This document shows positions 7,233-16,512 of a stretch of DNA of 64,000 nucleotides, one piece after another (the first letter of the stretch is position 1; each line of letters begins with the position of its first letter). The position numbers were made by a program, and so were the translations under genes. The notes under the pieces are model-generated. The model ran no database searches, had not been told where the DNA came from, and worked only from the letters and a program-made list of their open reading frames with translations. Source of the DNA: an uncultured Bacteroidales bacterium (GTDB lineage: Bacteria; Bacteroidota; Bacteroidia; Bacteroidales; F082); assembly GCA_900315175.1 (NCBI GenBank), contig OMYA01000009.1:62001-126000 (forward strand), written 5' to 3'.

Positions 7233-7260
7233 TATAACCAATAACCTATAACCAATAACC
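7233..7260. repeat. Heptanucleotide repeat (TAACCWA)n
   Basis: TAACCAA-TAACCTA-TAACCAA-TAACC, a 14-base unit repeated twice. It lies between the POT stop codon and the next gene on the same strand. A two-unit TAACCTA array recurs at 17628-17641. Confidence 0.85.
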
Positions 7261-7263
7261 AGG

Positions 7264-8964
7264 TTACGCAGTTACTTTCTCAAGCCATTTCACCATGCCG
7301 AACATCACTGACATTGAGACCACGCAGATTGCGAGGAACACGCCCCAGCAGATCCAGATGTCCCAAGCGTCGTACATGAGAGGTCCGACGAAGATGAACA
7401 AGTTGCCGATAGCTGTTGCACCAAGCCACAAGCCCTGGCAGAGACCCACCATGTGACGTGGAGCCACCTTCGATACGAACGAAAGTCCGAGAGGTGAGAT
7501 GAACAACTCAGCGACGGTCAGGAAGAAGTAAGTCACGATGAGCACCCATGGCCCTGATTTTGCGAGTCCGTTGGCTGCCATTGTAGCTGCATCCATTTCG
7601 CGGAATGCTTCGCCTGATGGATAGTTGCATGAGATTGAGAGAATCATCAGGAAGAGGTAAGCCAGACCTGCGATACCCATACCATAAGCTATCTTGCGAG
7701 GTGTCGAAACGCCTTTGCCTTTTCTTACGAGCCATGCGAATGCTGCCATCACGATAGGTGTTAAGATAATGACATACAATGGGTTGAGCGCTTGCCAAAT
7801 CTCGGCAGGGAAGAAGTCGGTGATAACGAAGTCACGGGCCAACAATGTCAGCGACTGGCTGTTCTGGTGGAACGAGAGCCAGAAGAAGATGGCGATGCCG
7901 AGAACTGCGAACAAAGCATACAAACGCTGCTTGATTTCCTTTGCCATTGCGAGTTTTTCCTCCTGAGTGTATTCAATAACTTCAGCTTTCTCTTTCTTTG
8001 AAGGCTGTGGGAAAATCTTCTTTGTGCAGAGGAATACGATAAGTGAAATCATCATGGCGACCACTGATGCGATGAATGCGTAGTGGACACCAGTGTTGAA
8101 CACGTCGATATACTGTGAGCTGAATGTCACGAGGTCGGTCGGTGCTGAGCCGGCGTCAACCAATGACTTGGCCATGTTTTCGGTGAATTTCTGAGTCTGT
8201 TCGCCGTTGGCGAGATATTGGTGGCAAAGTGCCGGCATGTCGGCGTTGTAGACGAAGTTATGAGCCTTCAGCCACCAGTTGCGGAGCATAGGAGCCACGA
8301 ATGGGGCGATAACACCGCCGATGTTGATAAACACGTAGAAAATCTGGAAACCGCTGTCGCGACGGTCTTTTGCTTCGGCCAATGCCTCAGGACCCTTTTC
8401 AGCTGCCTCAACCTCAAATTTGTCGTAAAGCTTGCCGACGAGAGCTTGAAGGTTGCCTTTGAACAAACCGTTACCAAAAGAGATGCAGAGCAATGCAAAG
8501 CATGTGAAGGTCAAAATGCCCCACCATGCGCCGCCGTTGTCGAGGATGATGCCGTTGGCGTCCTTGCTGAACATCGGGATAGCCAAGCCTACATAACCTG
8601 CAGCCATGATAATCAAACCCCACTGGATGGTGCGCGGATAGTTCTGAGTGCGGTCAGCGATGATACCACCCACCAAACTCAACACGTAAATTCCGAAATA
8701 AAACACCGAGTAGATGATACTCGCGGTCTTGTCCGGCAAACCGAATTTTGAAACGAGGAACAACAGCAGGATAGCGTTCATGATGTAATAGCCGAAACGC
8801 TCGCCCATGTTGCTCAATGCTGCTGCAATCAAGCCTTTAGGATGATACTTCTTGGCTTGACTGAGATAGTAGACCAAAAATGGGACCACGACAATCAAAA
8901 TGCCGATCAAAATCACCAAGGTGCGGTTGGTCTGCCACAAATTTGCAATTGATAATAATGACAT
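7264..8964 (-). CDS. POT/PTR2 family proton-dependent peptide transporter
   Basis: A 566-residue inner-membrane protein with about 12-14 hydrophobic helices, of the proton-coupled oligopeptide transporter family of the major facilitator superfamily. The family motif is clear in helix 1: LSNMGERFGYYIMNAILL (50-67), where the ExxERFxYY glutamate and arginine couple proton and peptide. The C-terminal half has a second conserved block, FLTVAELFISPLGLSFVSK, including the PTR2 signature glutamate. It is monocistronic or heads a pair with the small helical gene, with a TATTTTTG box at 9024-9031. Substrates are likely di- and tripeptides, inferred from the family. Confidence 0.93.
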   Translation of the reverse strand: MSLLSIANLWQTNRTLVILIGILIVVVPFLVYYLSQAKKYHPKGLIAAALSNMGERFGYYIMNAILLLFLVSKFGLPDKTASIIYSVFYFGIYVLSLVGGIIADRTQNYPRTIQWGLIIMAAGYVGLAIPMFSKDANGIILDNGGAWWGILTFTCFALLCISFGNGLFKGNLQALVGKLYDKFEVEAAEKGPEALAEAKDRRDSGFQIFYVFINIGGVIAPFVAPMLRNWWLKAHNFVYNADMPALCHQYLANGEQTQKFTENMAKSLVDAGSAPTDLVTFSSQYIDVFNTGVHYAFIASVVAMMISLIVFLCTKKIFPQPSKKEKAEVIEYTQEEKLAMAKEIKQRLYALFAVLGIAIFFWLSFHQNSQSLTLLARDFVITDFFPAEIWQALNPLYVIILTPIVMAAFAWLVRKGKGVSTPRKIAYGMGIAGLAYLFLMILSISCNYPSGEAFREMDAATMAANGLAKSGPWVLIVTYFFLTVAELFISPLGLSFVSKVAPRHMVGLCQGLWLGATAIGNLFIFVGPLMYDAWDIWICWGVFLAICVVSMSVMFGMVKWLEKVTA

Positions 8965-9023
8965 AAATTTAAAATTTTAATTATACATAAATTGATTTCT
9001 CGTTTTCATCGCTAAAAAACGTA

Positions 9024-9031
9024 CAAAAATA
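9024..9031 (-). promoter_or_regulatory. -7 element for the POT transporter gene
   Basis: TATTTTTG on the minus strand, matching TAnnTTTG, about 60 bases before the start codon. Confidence 0.55.
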
Positions 9032-9064
9032 ATAAAAAAGTTTCAATCCAAACAAGAAAAATCG

Positions 9065-9072
9065 TAATTTTG
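9065..9072 (+). promoter_or_regulatory. -7 element for valS
   Basis: TAATTTTG matches TAnnTTTG; the leader to the valS ATG is about 60 bases and contains the repeat array at 9090-9135. Confidence 0.55.
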
Positions 9073-9089
9073 CAACTTAAATCGTCAAA

Positions 9090-9135
9090 TTTTGAATATT
9101 TGAATCTTTAAATTTTGAATTTTTAAATTTCTAAT
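9090..9135. repeat. AT-rich 7/8-bp repeat array abutting the valS start
   Basis: Units TTTTGAAT, ATTTGAAT, CTTTAAAT, TTTGAAT, TTTTAAAT, TTCTAAT run straight into the valS ATG. Bases 9099-9120 are identical to 33442-33463 upstream of pyrH. Confidence 0.75.
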
Positions 9136-11763
9136 ATGGAACTTTCGAGCAAATATAGTCCGCAGACCACAGAAGAGAAATGGTACGAGCACTGGATGAA
9201 AAAGAACTATTTTCACTCCACTCCTGATGAACGTGAACCTTACACCATCGTGATTCCGCCACCGAATGTCACTGGCGTGCTTCACATGGGTCACATGCTG
9301 AACAACACCATTCAGGACGTCCTCATCCGTCGTGCGCGTATGCAGGGCAAAAACGCCTGCTGGGTGCCGGGTACCGACCATGCCTCAATCGCAACAGAAG
9401 CTAAAGTGGTGAACAAGCTGGCGCAGCAAGGCATCAAGAAGACCGACATCGGACGCGAGAAATTCCTTGAACACGCCTTGGACTGGACACATGAACACGG
9501 CGGCATAATCCTCAAGCAACTCCGCAAACTCGGCTGCTCATGCGACTGGGAACGCACCTCGTTCACAATGGATGAGATCCGCTCGAAGAGCGTTATCCAC
9601 GTTTTCTGTGACCTCTATAAAAAAGGCCTCATATACCGCGGCGTGCGTATGGTCAACTGGGACCCGAAAGCCCTCACGGCATTGAGCGACGAGGAAGTCA
9701 TCTATAAAGAGGAACATAGCAAACTTTTCTACCTAAGATATAAAATTGAAGGCGAAAACGGCTACGCTGTCGTGGCAACCACACGCCCTGAGACTATCAT
9801 GGGCGACACAGCCATGTGTATCAACCCAAACGACCCGAAAAACCAACATCTGAGAGGCAAAAAAGTCATAGTGCCACTGGTGAACCGCGTGATTCCGGTC
9901 ATCGAAGACGAATACGTCGATATCGAATTCGGTACAGGCTGCCTGAAGGTGACTCCAGCTCACGACGTCAACGACTATATGCTCGGTGAGAAACATAACC
10001 TCCAGAGTATCAATATCTTCAACGACGACGCCACCATCAGCGAGGCTGCCGGAATGTACGTCGGGATGGACCGCGAGGCAGTGCGCAAACAGATCGTCAT
10101 CGACCTCAAGGAAGCCGATCTGCTCGAGAAAATTGAAGACTATAATAATAAGGTAGGATATTCGGAACGCACCAACGTCCCAATCGAACCGAAACTCTCA
10201 ATGCAGTGGTTCCTCAAGATGGAACACCTCGCTCAGATCGCACTGAAGCCTGTCGAAACCGGCGAGATTCAGTTCTATCCTGCTAAATATGTCAACCTCT
10301 ACCGCCATTGGCTTGAGAACATTAAAGACTGGTGCATCAGCCGTCAGCTGTGGTGGGGACATCAGATTCCGGCTTATTATCTGCCTGAAGGCGGCTATGT
10401 GGTGGCAGAATCTGATGAAGAAGCACTTAAACTCGCAAAGGAGAAGACTGGTAATAACAACCTTATTATGAGCGACTTACGTCGTGACAGCGACTGCCTT
10501 GACACATGGTTCAGCTCATGGCTGTGGCCTCTCTCACTGTTCAACGGCATCCTCGACCCTGATAACGCCGAATTCAAATACTATTACCCGACCAACGACC
10601 TTATCACCGCTCCTGACATCATCTTCTTCTGGGTTGCCAGAATGATTATGGCAGGCGAGGAGTACCAAGGGAAGGTGCCGTTCGGCAACGTCTATTTCAC
10701 TGGTATCGTGCGCGACAAACTCGGCCGGAAGATGTCGAAATCATTAGGCAACTCACCCGATCCTATTGAGCTCATCGAGAACTATGGCGCTGACGGCGTC
10801 CGTATGGGAATGCTGCTCTCAGCCCCGGCTGGCAACGACATCTTGTTCGACGTGGCACTCTGCGAGCAGGGACGTAACTTCTGCAACAAGATTTGGAACG
10901 CCTTGAGACTGGTCCGCGGCTGGAATGTCGACGAGAACGCTCCTCAGCCTGACACCGCTAAGATGGCAGTGAAATGGTTCGACGCACGTTACAACCAGGT
11001 TCTCGCCGAGATGAACGACAACTTCGAGAAATACCGTCTCTCCGATGCCTTGATGGGCGTCTACAAGCTCACTTGGGACGACTTCTGCTCATGGTATCTC
11101 GAGATGGTGAAAGCCCCGATGGGACAGGCTGTCGACGGCGTAACATACAGAGCTACAGTCACTTTCTTCGAAAACCTGATGAAGCTTCTGCATCCGTTCA
11201 TGCCATTCATCACCGAAGAGATTTATCATAACCTCGACGAGCGCAACGAAGGCGACGATATCATCATTGCACAGCAGCCAAAACAGAAAGAGATTGACAA
11301 TCAGGTGCTTGCACAATTCGAATTCACCATGGATGTCATCAACAACATCCGTAAGATTCGCGCCGAGAAGAACATCTCGTTCAAAGAGGCATTGGATTTG
11401 GTTGTCATTGACAACGGCAGCGCCAATAAAGACTTTGACTGCATCATCGAGAAGTTAACTAACGTTAAGACAATAACTTACACTACTGAAAAGCCGGCCG
11501 ATGCATTCGGATTCCTCGTACGCTCGAAGGAGTATTTCATTCCTGTGACCGACTCTGTCGATACCGAAGCTGAGTTGAAGAAACTCGAAGAGGAACTGAA
11601 ATATGCTCAAGGTTTCTTGAAGTCTGTCGAGGCTAAGCTCTCGAACGAGAAGTTCGTCAACGGAGCTCCCGCCGCTGTAGTCGACAAGGAACGCAAGAAA
11701 AAAGCCGACGCTGAAGCTAAGATTGCTGTCATTGAACAGCAGATGGCAGCGATGAAAAAGTAA
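9136..11763 (+). CDS. valS: Valyl-tRNA synthetase
   Basis: An 875-residue class Ia synthetase that charges tRNA-Val. The HIGH-type motif is HMGH (50-53) within [18 protein letters not shown]; the KMSKS loop is at 532-536 ([14 protein letters not shown]). The CP1 editing domain is present ([12 protein letters not shown], about 213-224), which in the family removes mischarged Thr. The C-terminal end (about 810-875) is a charged coiled coil, [20 protein letters not shown] onward, typical of ValS. A typical length and complete. A terminator follows at 11812. Confidence 0.97.
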   Translation: MELSSKYSPQTTEEKWYEHWMKKNYFHSTPDEREPYTIVIPPPNVTGVLHMGHMLNNTIQDVLIRRARMQGKNACWVPGTDHASIATEAKVVNKLAQQGIKKTDIGREKFLEHALDWTHEHGGIILKQLRKLGCSCDWERTSFTMDEIRSKSVIHVFCDLYKKGLIYRGVRMVNWDPKALTALSDEEVIYKEEHSKLFYLRYKIEGENGYAVVATTRPETIMGDTAMCINPNDPKNQHLRGKKVIVPLVNRVIPVIEDEYVDIEFGTGCLKVTPAHDVNDYMLGEKHNLQSINIFNDDATISEAAGMYVGMDREAVRKQIVIDLKEADLLEKIEDYNNKVGYSERTNVPIEPKLSMQWFLKMEHLAQIALKPVETGEIQFYPAKYVNLYRHWLENIKDWCISRQLWWGHQIPAYYLPEGGYVVAESDEEALKLAKEKTGNNNLIMSDLRRDSDCLDTWFSSWLWPLSLFNGILDPDNAEFKYYYPTNDLITAPDIIFFWVARMIMAGEEYQGKVPFGNVYFTGIVRDKLGRKMSKSLGNSPDPIELIENYGADGVRMGMLLSAPAGNDILFDVALCEQGRNFCNKIWNALRLVRGWNVDENAPQPDTAKMAVKWFDARYNQVLAEMNDNFEKYRLSDALMGVYKLTWDDFCSWYLEMVKAPMGQAVDGVTYRATVTFFENLMKLLHPFMPFITEEIYHNLDERNEGDDIIIAQQPKQKEIDNQVLAQFEFTMDVINNIRKIRAEKNISFKEALDLVVIDNGSANKDFDCIIEKLTNVKTITYTTEKPADAFGFLVRSKEYFIPVTDSVDTEAELKKLEEELKYAQGFLKSVEAKLSNEKFVNGAPAAVVDKERKKKADAEAKIAVIEQQMAAMKK

Positions 11764-11811
11764 ATGGCATTAGCAAGGATTGCTTTGTCCCCATTGGGGT
11801 TTAGCACAGAT

Positions 11812-11852
11812 AAACGCCAGCCGATGATAAGACGTCGGGTGGCGTTTTTTTT
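11812..11852 (+). terminator. Terminator after valS
   Basis: AACGCC-A-GCCGA pairs with TCGG-GT-GGCGTT, followed by eight T residues. A smaller hairpin (CCCCATTGGGG, 11789-11799) precedes it. Confidence 0.85.
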
Positions 11853-11953
11853 ACCCCTAATTACCTCGTCAGGGAATTATTGTTGAGATTAATACAATAA
11901 ACGTTTGAAAATTGTTGTTAGATAATTAGGCTTAGCTTATTATTTTAATGAAT

Positions 11954-12033
11954 CCTCGCGATGCGTATTAGATACTAGGGTATGGTACTCCCGACAAGAT
12001 AATAAGCATTAGGGTTTTAGCCCTTCAGCGAGG
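11954..12033 (+). other. Structured RNA-like leader before the frame-disrupted adhesin gene
   Basis: CCTCGC (11954-11959) pairs with GCGAGG (12028-12033). Inside, ATGCGTATTA (11961-11970) pairs with TAATAAGCAT (12000-12009) at nine of ten positions, and AGGG (12011-12014) with CCCT (12021-12024). This gives a three-way junction about 75 bases upstream of the ATG at 12109. I do not recognise a known riboswitch. The remaining bases of the gap (11864-11953 and 12034-12108) are AT-rich without further signal. Confidence 0.4.
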
Positions 12034-12108
12034 CTTCCTAATGTTATTATGTGATAGATTGGGATTGGTAAATATGAATTAAATAAAACTTTTAAAAATG
12101 TAAAGATT

Positions 12109-12225
12109 ATGAAAAAATTACTACTAATTGTTGTGTCGCTATTTATGATGATGGTGACAAACGCACAGGAATGGAATTTCGTGAATTCTTTCGTATGCTC
12201 AACAGGCCGCCAGCACGGTGCTTAA
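12109..12225 (+). CDS. Signal-peptide fragment of a frame-disrupted T9SS adhesin
   Basis: A 38-codon frame begins MKKLLLIVVSLFMMMVTNAQ, a clear Sec signal peptide, and ends at TAA 12223-12225. The continuing protein is in the +2 frame (next entry). That frame is open from 12185, so the two overlap and the switch must lie in 12185-12222. One extra T in TTCTTTCG at about 12187-12193 would explain it. Either a recent frameshift, an assembly or read error, or less likely programmed slippage. Confidence 0.7.
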   Translation: MKKLLLIVVSLFMMMVTNAQEWNFVNSFVCSTGRQHGA

Positions 12226-13291
12226 AACTGCGACAGCCCACAGCCTCGGCGCTCATACCGTACACGGAACGGGTTATTTCGTAGATGAAAATGGCGGGAA
12301 TCACATCCTTCTTTTCTGTGTTGAAGGCTTTACAGCTCACGTGTTCGACTACAACATCGACGACGACACCATGAACCCTAACTATATCTTCGATTTCTCG
12401 ACGACACCAGGTTGGGGACCAGCTAGCTCAGCCGGCGGCGCTTACATCGGTTTGGTCAACGGCTCACAGTATTTCTTCGGCGATGTCGACAAAAGCCCTA
12501 ACCTCATTGGTATATACGCTCTCGGTGAATATACTCCAACTCCTCCTACACCACCAGAGGGTGATATCTTCTTCGATTTCGAAGACGGCATCATGTGTTG
12601 GAACACTATCGACGGTGATGGCGACGGTTTTAACTGGGAAATGAGAGATATTTATAGCGTTCCTGGTAACACACACTGCGTCACATCAGCATCATACGAC
12701 GACTGGACCCAGACAATATTGACCCCGGAAAATTATCTCGTAACTCCTTATAAGCTTGATTGCGAACAGATTACGTTTAGAGCACAAGCTCAAGACCAAT
12801 TACATCCGAACGAGCATTTCGGTGTGGCAGTTTCAACAACAGACGGCTTGTTACCTGAGGATTTCGAGATTATTTGGGAGGATGAGCTGACGGCAAAGAC
12901 TGCCGGTGAATGGTATTATTTCAGCGTCGATTTAAGAGCATATCAGGGACAAGACATCTATGTGTCTATCGTCCACTTCAACTGCACAAACCAGTTCTCA
13001 ATCAACATCGACGATATTAAGCTTTACAGGTCATATAATACTGATGTGGCTGAAGTTGAGATGAACATGTTCAGCATTTATCCCAACCCTACAACAGAAA
13101 AACTGATGATTGAAAGCCAAGTTGTTGTAAATCAATATGATATTTATGACATTACTGGTGCGATGGTCATGAGCAAGCCAATCAATGAGAAATCATTCGA
13201 AATCGATGTGAGTGAGCTTCCTGTCGGCACATACCTCATTAAGATGAGCGCCAACGACATTGTTCAGACAAAACACTTTATAAAAGAATAA
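12218..13291 (+). CDS. T9SS-sorted cleaved-adhesin (choice-of-anchor J-like) protein, body
   Basis: Open from 12185; 357 residues from the GTG at 12218. The GTG is not a believable start, because the protein needs the signal peptide in the other frame. A first beta-rich region (20-100) is followed by a proline linker (TPTPPTPPEGD) and a cleaved-adhesin/choice-of-anchor J domain (about 113-280): FFDFEDGIMCWNTIDGDGDG, an LVTPYKLDC strand, then SIVHFNCTNQFSINIDDI. The end is a T9SS type A sorting domain: SIYPNPTTEKLMI, YDITGAMV, and LPVGTYLIKM. Cleaved-adhesin domains occur in gingipains of Porphyromonas. Cell-surface or secreted adhesin is inferred. Confidence 0.8.
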   Translation: MLKTATAHSLGAHTVHGTGYFVDENGGNHILLFCVEGFTAHVFDYNIDDDTMNPNYIFDFSTTPGWGPASSAGGAYIGLVNGSQYFFGDVDKSPNLIGIYALGEYTPTPPTPPEGDIFFDFEDGIMCWNTIDGDGDGFNWEMRDIYSVPGNTHCVTSASYDDWTQTILTPENYLVTPYKLDCEQITFRAQAQDQLHPNEHFGVAVSTTDGLLPEDFEIIWEDELTAKTAGEWYYFSVDLRAYQGQDIYVSIVHFNCTNQFSINIDDIKLYRSYNTDVAEVEMNMFSIYPNPTTEKLMIESQVVVNQYDIYDITGAMVMSKPINEKSFEIDVSELPVGTYLIKMSANDIVQTKHFIKE

Positions 13292-13313
13292 AACCATCAG
13301 TTTTTAGTCGTCA

Positions 13314-13360
13314 ATTTTACTGCTTTACGGCTTTCGTAGGGAGGTGTAAAGCAGTAAAAT
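13314..13360. terminator. Bidirectional terminator between convergent genes
   Basis: ATTTTACTGCTTTAC (13314-13328) and its exact complement (13346-13360) form a 15-bp stem between the adhesin gene and the LUD gene, with A/T-rich sequence on both sides. Confidence 0.9.
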
Positions 13361-13366
13361 GGCGAT

Positions 13367-14038
13367 TTACTCTTCTTCCACCAAAAACAGCGCTATCTGT
13401 CGTATCCCTTGAGCGCCGATGACAAGGTGATTGTCAATCTCGATGCTTTTGCTTGGACCGCTGATGATGACGGTTTCGGATGGTTTGTGTTTGGAATATT
13501 TCTCCTTTAAGAGTTTTATGGCATCTTTCATGCTCGCCACTATCTGACTGGGTGAGGCGTAAACCAAAAGCACGTCGGCGTTGGAATAGGCTGCCCGCGA
13601 CCCTGCACATGTGTCGGTCAGCACCACGCTTCCGGTCTGTGCTATCAGGCACTCGCAGTCGACGATGCTCACTGTCTTCTTGCGGCTGGTGGCGTAGTCG
13701 CTGCACAGCTCAATGCCTGAGTCTTTGAACACCGACTCCATCTTCATGCTGGTGCTGCACAGCGGTTCCCACTGGTTTTCGACGACATACTGCCTCATCG
13801 CCTCAATGAAGTCGCTATTGCTCTCGAAATAAACGAAGATGCCGCCATTGTCTTTAAAACGTTCCACAAAGGTGAAGTCGGCACCGTCTTCCTCCTTAAA
13901 AGGCGTCCAGGTGTCGACCTGCATGTTGACGTCGGAAAACATCTTCTCGTCCTTAGCCATCACGGCTTCGCGCACTTTTGCAAGAATCTGCTCCTTGTTG
14001 GTGCGCTCACTGAGATTGCCGAACGAGAATATTTTCAT
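13367..14038 (-). CDS. LUD-domain (LutC/YkgG family) protein
   Basis: A 223-residue cytosolic protein of the LUD family. LutC takes part in the lactate-utilisation complex LutABC in Bacillus, but lone LUD proteins beside ftsH are common in Bacteroidetes and their role is not known. The conserved block is CECLIAQTGSVVLTDTCAGS (127-146), matching the family's 'A-E-T-G-T-L' strand-turn. The start ATG shares one base with the TAA stop of ftsH (TAATG), so translation is coupled to ftsH. No LutA or LutB in the window, so lactate oxidation should not be assumed. Confidence 0.85.
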   Translation of the reverse strand: MKIFSFGNLSERTNKEQILAKVREAVMAKDEKMFSDVNMQVDTWTPFKEEDGADFTFVERFKDNGGIFVYFESNSDFIEAMRQYVVENQWEPLCSTSMKMESVFKDSGIELCSDYATSRKKTVSIVDCECLIAQTGSVVLTDTCAGSRAAYSNADVLLVYASPSQIVASMKDAIKLLKEKYSKHKPSETVIISGPSKSIEIDNHLVIGAQGIRQIALFLVEEE

Positions 14039-16005
14039 TATGCTATTGAAGTGTTTTCAGGGTTAAAAGCTTGTCCGTTATCTTCCGGCTGTTCTTCTTT
14101 ACGTCTTGAGAAAGCTCTCTCTTCGTGTTTCCAAGGACGTTCGCCAAATATGGTTACGAGGTCGTCGGTAAAGATGACTTCCTTGTCGATGAGCTTCTCA
14201 GCGAGTTGAGTGAGACCTTCTTTATGCTCTTTCAAGATGCGCAATGCCTCTTGATAGGCGCTCTCGATGATTTTGCTCACTTCGGCGTCGATCTTCTCAG
14301 CAGTCTTCTCGCTGAATGGCTTGGTGAACGCATAGTCCTGCTGACCTGTTGAGTCGTAGTAACTTACGTTGCCTATAGTCTCGTCCAAGCCGTAATACAT
14401 CACCATGGCATGGGCTTGTTTCGACACTTTCTCGAGGTCGTTCAATGCGCCTGTCGATATCTGTCCGAAGATGATTTGTTCTGCGGCGCGGCCACCGAGG
14501 GTGGCAATCATCTCGTGGTACATCTGTTCTTTGGTGGTTATTTGTCGCTCATCAGGTAAGTACCAAGCCGCGCCGAGTGCCTTGCCTCTCGGGACGATGG
14601 TCACTTTTACCAACGGATGAGCGTGCTCAAGCATCCAGCTCGTGGTGGCGTGTCCAGCTTCGTGGAATGCTATCACTTTCTTCTCCGATTGTGTTATCAC
14701 AGAGTTTTTCTTCTCAAGTCCGCCCACGATACGGTCGATGGCGTCTAAGAAGTCTTGTTTCTCGATGCTTTCCTTGTTGCGGCGAGCCGCTATCAATGCT
14801 GCCTCGTTGCACACGTTGGCGATGTCGGCTCCCGAGAAGCCTGGTGTCTGTTTTGCCAGGAATTCCTTGTCGACGTCGTTGTTGAGTTTCAGTCCGCGCA
14901 TATGCACTTCGAATATCTCACGGCGGCCGTTCAAGTCTGGCAGCTCGACGTATATCTGGCGGTCGAAACGGCCGGCACGCATCAGGGCTTTGTCGAGGAT
15001 GTCGGCACGGTTGGTGGCTGCCAGCACTATGACGCCTGAGTTCGTTCCGAAGCCGTCCATCTCGGTGAGAAGCTGGTTGAGGGTGCTCTCGCGCTCGTCG
15101 TTGCCGCCGCTCACTATGTTTTTGCCTCTCGCGCGACCGATGGCGTCGATCTCGTCGATGAATATGATACAAGGTGATTTCTCTTTAGCCTGTTTGAAGA
15201 GGTCGCGCACACGCGATGCGCCCACGCCCACAAACATCTCCACGAAGTCGGAGCCCGAGATGCTGAAGAATGGCACGTTAGCCTCGCCAGCAACAGATTT
15301 CGCCAACAGAGTCTTGCCGGTGCCTGGAGGGCCTACGAGCAGCACGCCCTTAGGAATCTTGCCGCCCAGACGGGTGTATCTGTTTGGATTCTTAAGGAAG
15401 TCGACGATTTCCATCACCTCTTCCTTGGCTTCTTCAAGACCAGCCACGTCTTTAAAGGTGGTCTTGTTGTCTTTCTCCTGGTCGTAAAGCTGTGCCTTCG
15501 ATTTGCCGATGCTGAATATCTGTCCGCCACCCATGCCTCCGGAACCACTGCCCATACGGCGCATGATGATAATCCAAAACACCACTATGAGCAACAGCGG
15601 AAGCACCCAGCTGATGATTTCTCCCGTCCAGTTATGGCGCTCGACAGGTGTCACCTCTATAGGATTCGCCATTCCTTGCTGCGCCTCGTCCATCTTCGAA
15701 TAAAGACGGTCTTCCGACACGTTGAGGGTGTAGTTCGGCGTCTTCCCAAACGACTGATGCGTCTCGTTAGGGAAATACTTCCTGACACCTTGTTCGTTGA
15801 GGTAAATCTCGGCTGTCTTGCCGTTAACCAACTCTATTTTTTCGACATCGCCATCTTTGAGCATCTTGCTGAGCTCAGGCAATGTGGTAGTCTTTGTTGA
15901 ATTTGTGCTGTTGAAAACTATCGAGCCCAAGAAAAACGCTATCAGGACTATGTAAACCCAATAAAAACCGATTTTCTTCTTTGGCTTCTTATCTATTTCT
16001 GCCAT
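14038..16005 (-). CDS. ftsH: ATP-dependent zinc metalloprotease FtsH
   Basis: A 655-residue membrane-anchored AAA+ protease that extracts and degrades membrane and short-lived proteins. TM1 at 12-32, a periplasmic domain, TM2 at 130-148, a Gly/Met-rich linker, Walker A GPPGTGKT (225-232), Walker B IIFIDEID (280-287), the second region of homology (about 330-350 with RAGRFDR), and the zinc site HEAGH (448-452). The third zinc ligand lies in the following helical domain. Operon: rsfS upstream, LUD gene downstream, with the start ATG being part of a 7-bp repeat array at 16006-16033. Complete and of usual length. Confidence 0.97.
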   Translation of the reverse strand: MAEIDKKPKKKIGFYWVYIVLIAFFLGSIVFNSTNSTKTTTLPELSKMLKDGDVEKIELVNGKTAEIYLNEQGVRKYFPNETHQSFGKTPNYTLNVSEDRLYSKMDEAQQGMANPIEVTPVERHNWTGEIISWVLPLLLIVVFWIIIMRRMGSGSGGMGGGQIFSIGKSKAQLYDQEKDNKTTFKDVAGLEEAKEEVMEIVDFLKNPNRYTRLGGKIPKGVLLVGPPGTGKTLLAKSVAGEANVPFFSISGSDFVEMFVGVGASRVRDLFKQAKEKSPCIIFIDEIDAIGRARGKNIVSGGNDERESTLNQLLTEMDGFGTNSGVIVLAATNRADILDKALMRAGRFDRQIYVELPDLNGRREIFEVHMRGLKLNNDVDKEFLAKQTPGFSGADIANVCNEAALIAARRNKESIEKQDFLDAIDRIVGGLEKKNSVITQSEKKVIAFHEAGHATTSWMLEHAHPLVKVTIVPRGKALGAAWYLPDERQITTKEQMYHEMIATLGGRAAEQIIFGQISTGALNDLEKVSKQAHAMVMYYGLDETIGNVSYYDSTGQQDYAFTKPFSEKTAEKIDAEVSKIIESAYQEALRILKEHKEGLTQLAEKLIDKEVIFTDDLVTIFGERPWKHEERAFSRRKEEQPEDNGQAFNPENTSIA

Positions 16006-16033
16006 CTTTTATCTTTTATCTGTTATCTAATAT
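16006..16033. repeat. Heptad array ending in the ftsH start codon
   Basis: On the sense (minus) strand the units are ATATTAG, ATAACAG, ATAAAAG, ATAAAAG, followed directly by ATGG; the start codon takes the place of the next repeat. The same AAAAGAT unit recurs at 23403, 50484 and 55400. Confidence 0.85.
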
Positions 16034-16404
16034 CAGTCTTCGTAAACTTTCTTCTCCGCGTCGGCCCATAATTCCTCCAGCTGGAAGAAATTGCGTTTTT
16101 CGCCAAGGAAAACATGAACCACCACGTCAACATAATCCAACAAAATCCATTCCGAATTTTCAAAACCCTCCTCGTGATAGACGTGCACACGGAGCTTGTT
16201 GCGTACGTTGTCGATAATCTTCTCGGCGATGGCGTTCACCTGGGTCTTCGATTGGGCATGGCAAATCACGAAATAATCGGTTACCGCTGAGTGTAACTCT
16301 CTCAAATCCAATGATGTAACTTCTTGCGCCTTGGCGTCTAACATGGTCTCAACGATGCAGTTTAAGACCTCTTCTGTATTGTCATTTTCGTGTCTAATTC
16401 TCAT
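16033..16404 (-). CDS. rsfS: Ribosome silencing factor RsfS (Iojap/DUF143)
   Basis: A 123-residue protein of the Iojap family, which binds ribosomal protein L14 on the 50S subunit and blocks subunit joining when nutrients are scarce. Diagnostic segments are DLRELHSAVTDYFVICHAQS, with the conserved DYFVI, and the end EGFENSEWILLDYVDVVVHVF, close to the family's GW-x-L-x-D-Y-G-D-V-V-V-H-x-F; the usual Ala-x-Trp is Ser-Glu-Trp here. The start at 16404 (MRIRHEND) is preferred to one 10 codons upstream, which would run into the promoter. It heads the operon rsfS-ftsH-LUD. Confidence 0.93.
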   Translation of the reverse strand: MRIRHENDNTEEVLNCIVETMLDAKAQEVTSLDLRELHSAVTDYFVICHAQSKTQVNAIAEKIIDNVRNKLRVHVYHEEGFENSEWILLDYVDVVVHVFLGEKRNFFQLEELWADAEKKVYED

Positions 16405-16421
16405 AAATCGAAAAATTTTTG

Positions 16422-16429
16422 CAAAGATA
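16422..16429 (-). promoter_or_regulatory. -7 element for the rsfS-ftsH-LUD operon
   Basis: TATCTTTG on the minus strand, a perfect TAnnTTTG box about 18 bases before the preferred rsfS start, favouring that start over the upstream ATG. Confidence 0.65.
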
Positions 16430-16474
16430 ATCAATATATTTGAAGCGATTGATATATGATTGATAAAAAATATT

Positions 16475-16482
16475 TATTTTTG
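16475..16482 (+). promoter_or_regulatory. -7 element for birA
   Basis: TATTTTTG, 30 bases before the birA ATG; divergent from the rsfS promoter. Confidence 0.55.
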
Positions 16483-16512
16483 TGTTTTCTTTGTAAAAAC
16501 TGATGATTAACG

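Noticed and set aside
13367..14038. Lactate-utilisation operon
   Set aside because: Only LutC-like LUD protein is present, without LutA and LutB; the neighbour is ftsH, so no lactate pathway can be claimed.
14642..15487. 281-codon frame antisense to ftsH
   Set aside because: Full overlap with the AAA+ core of FtsH; no start signal.
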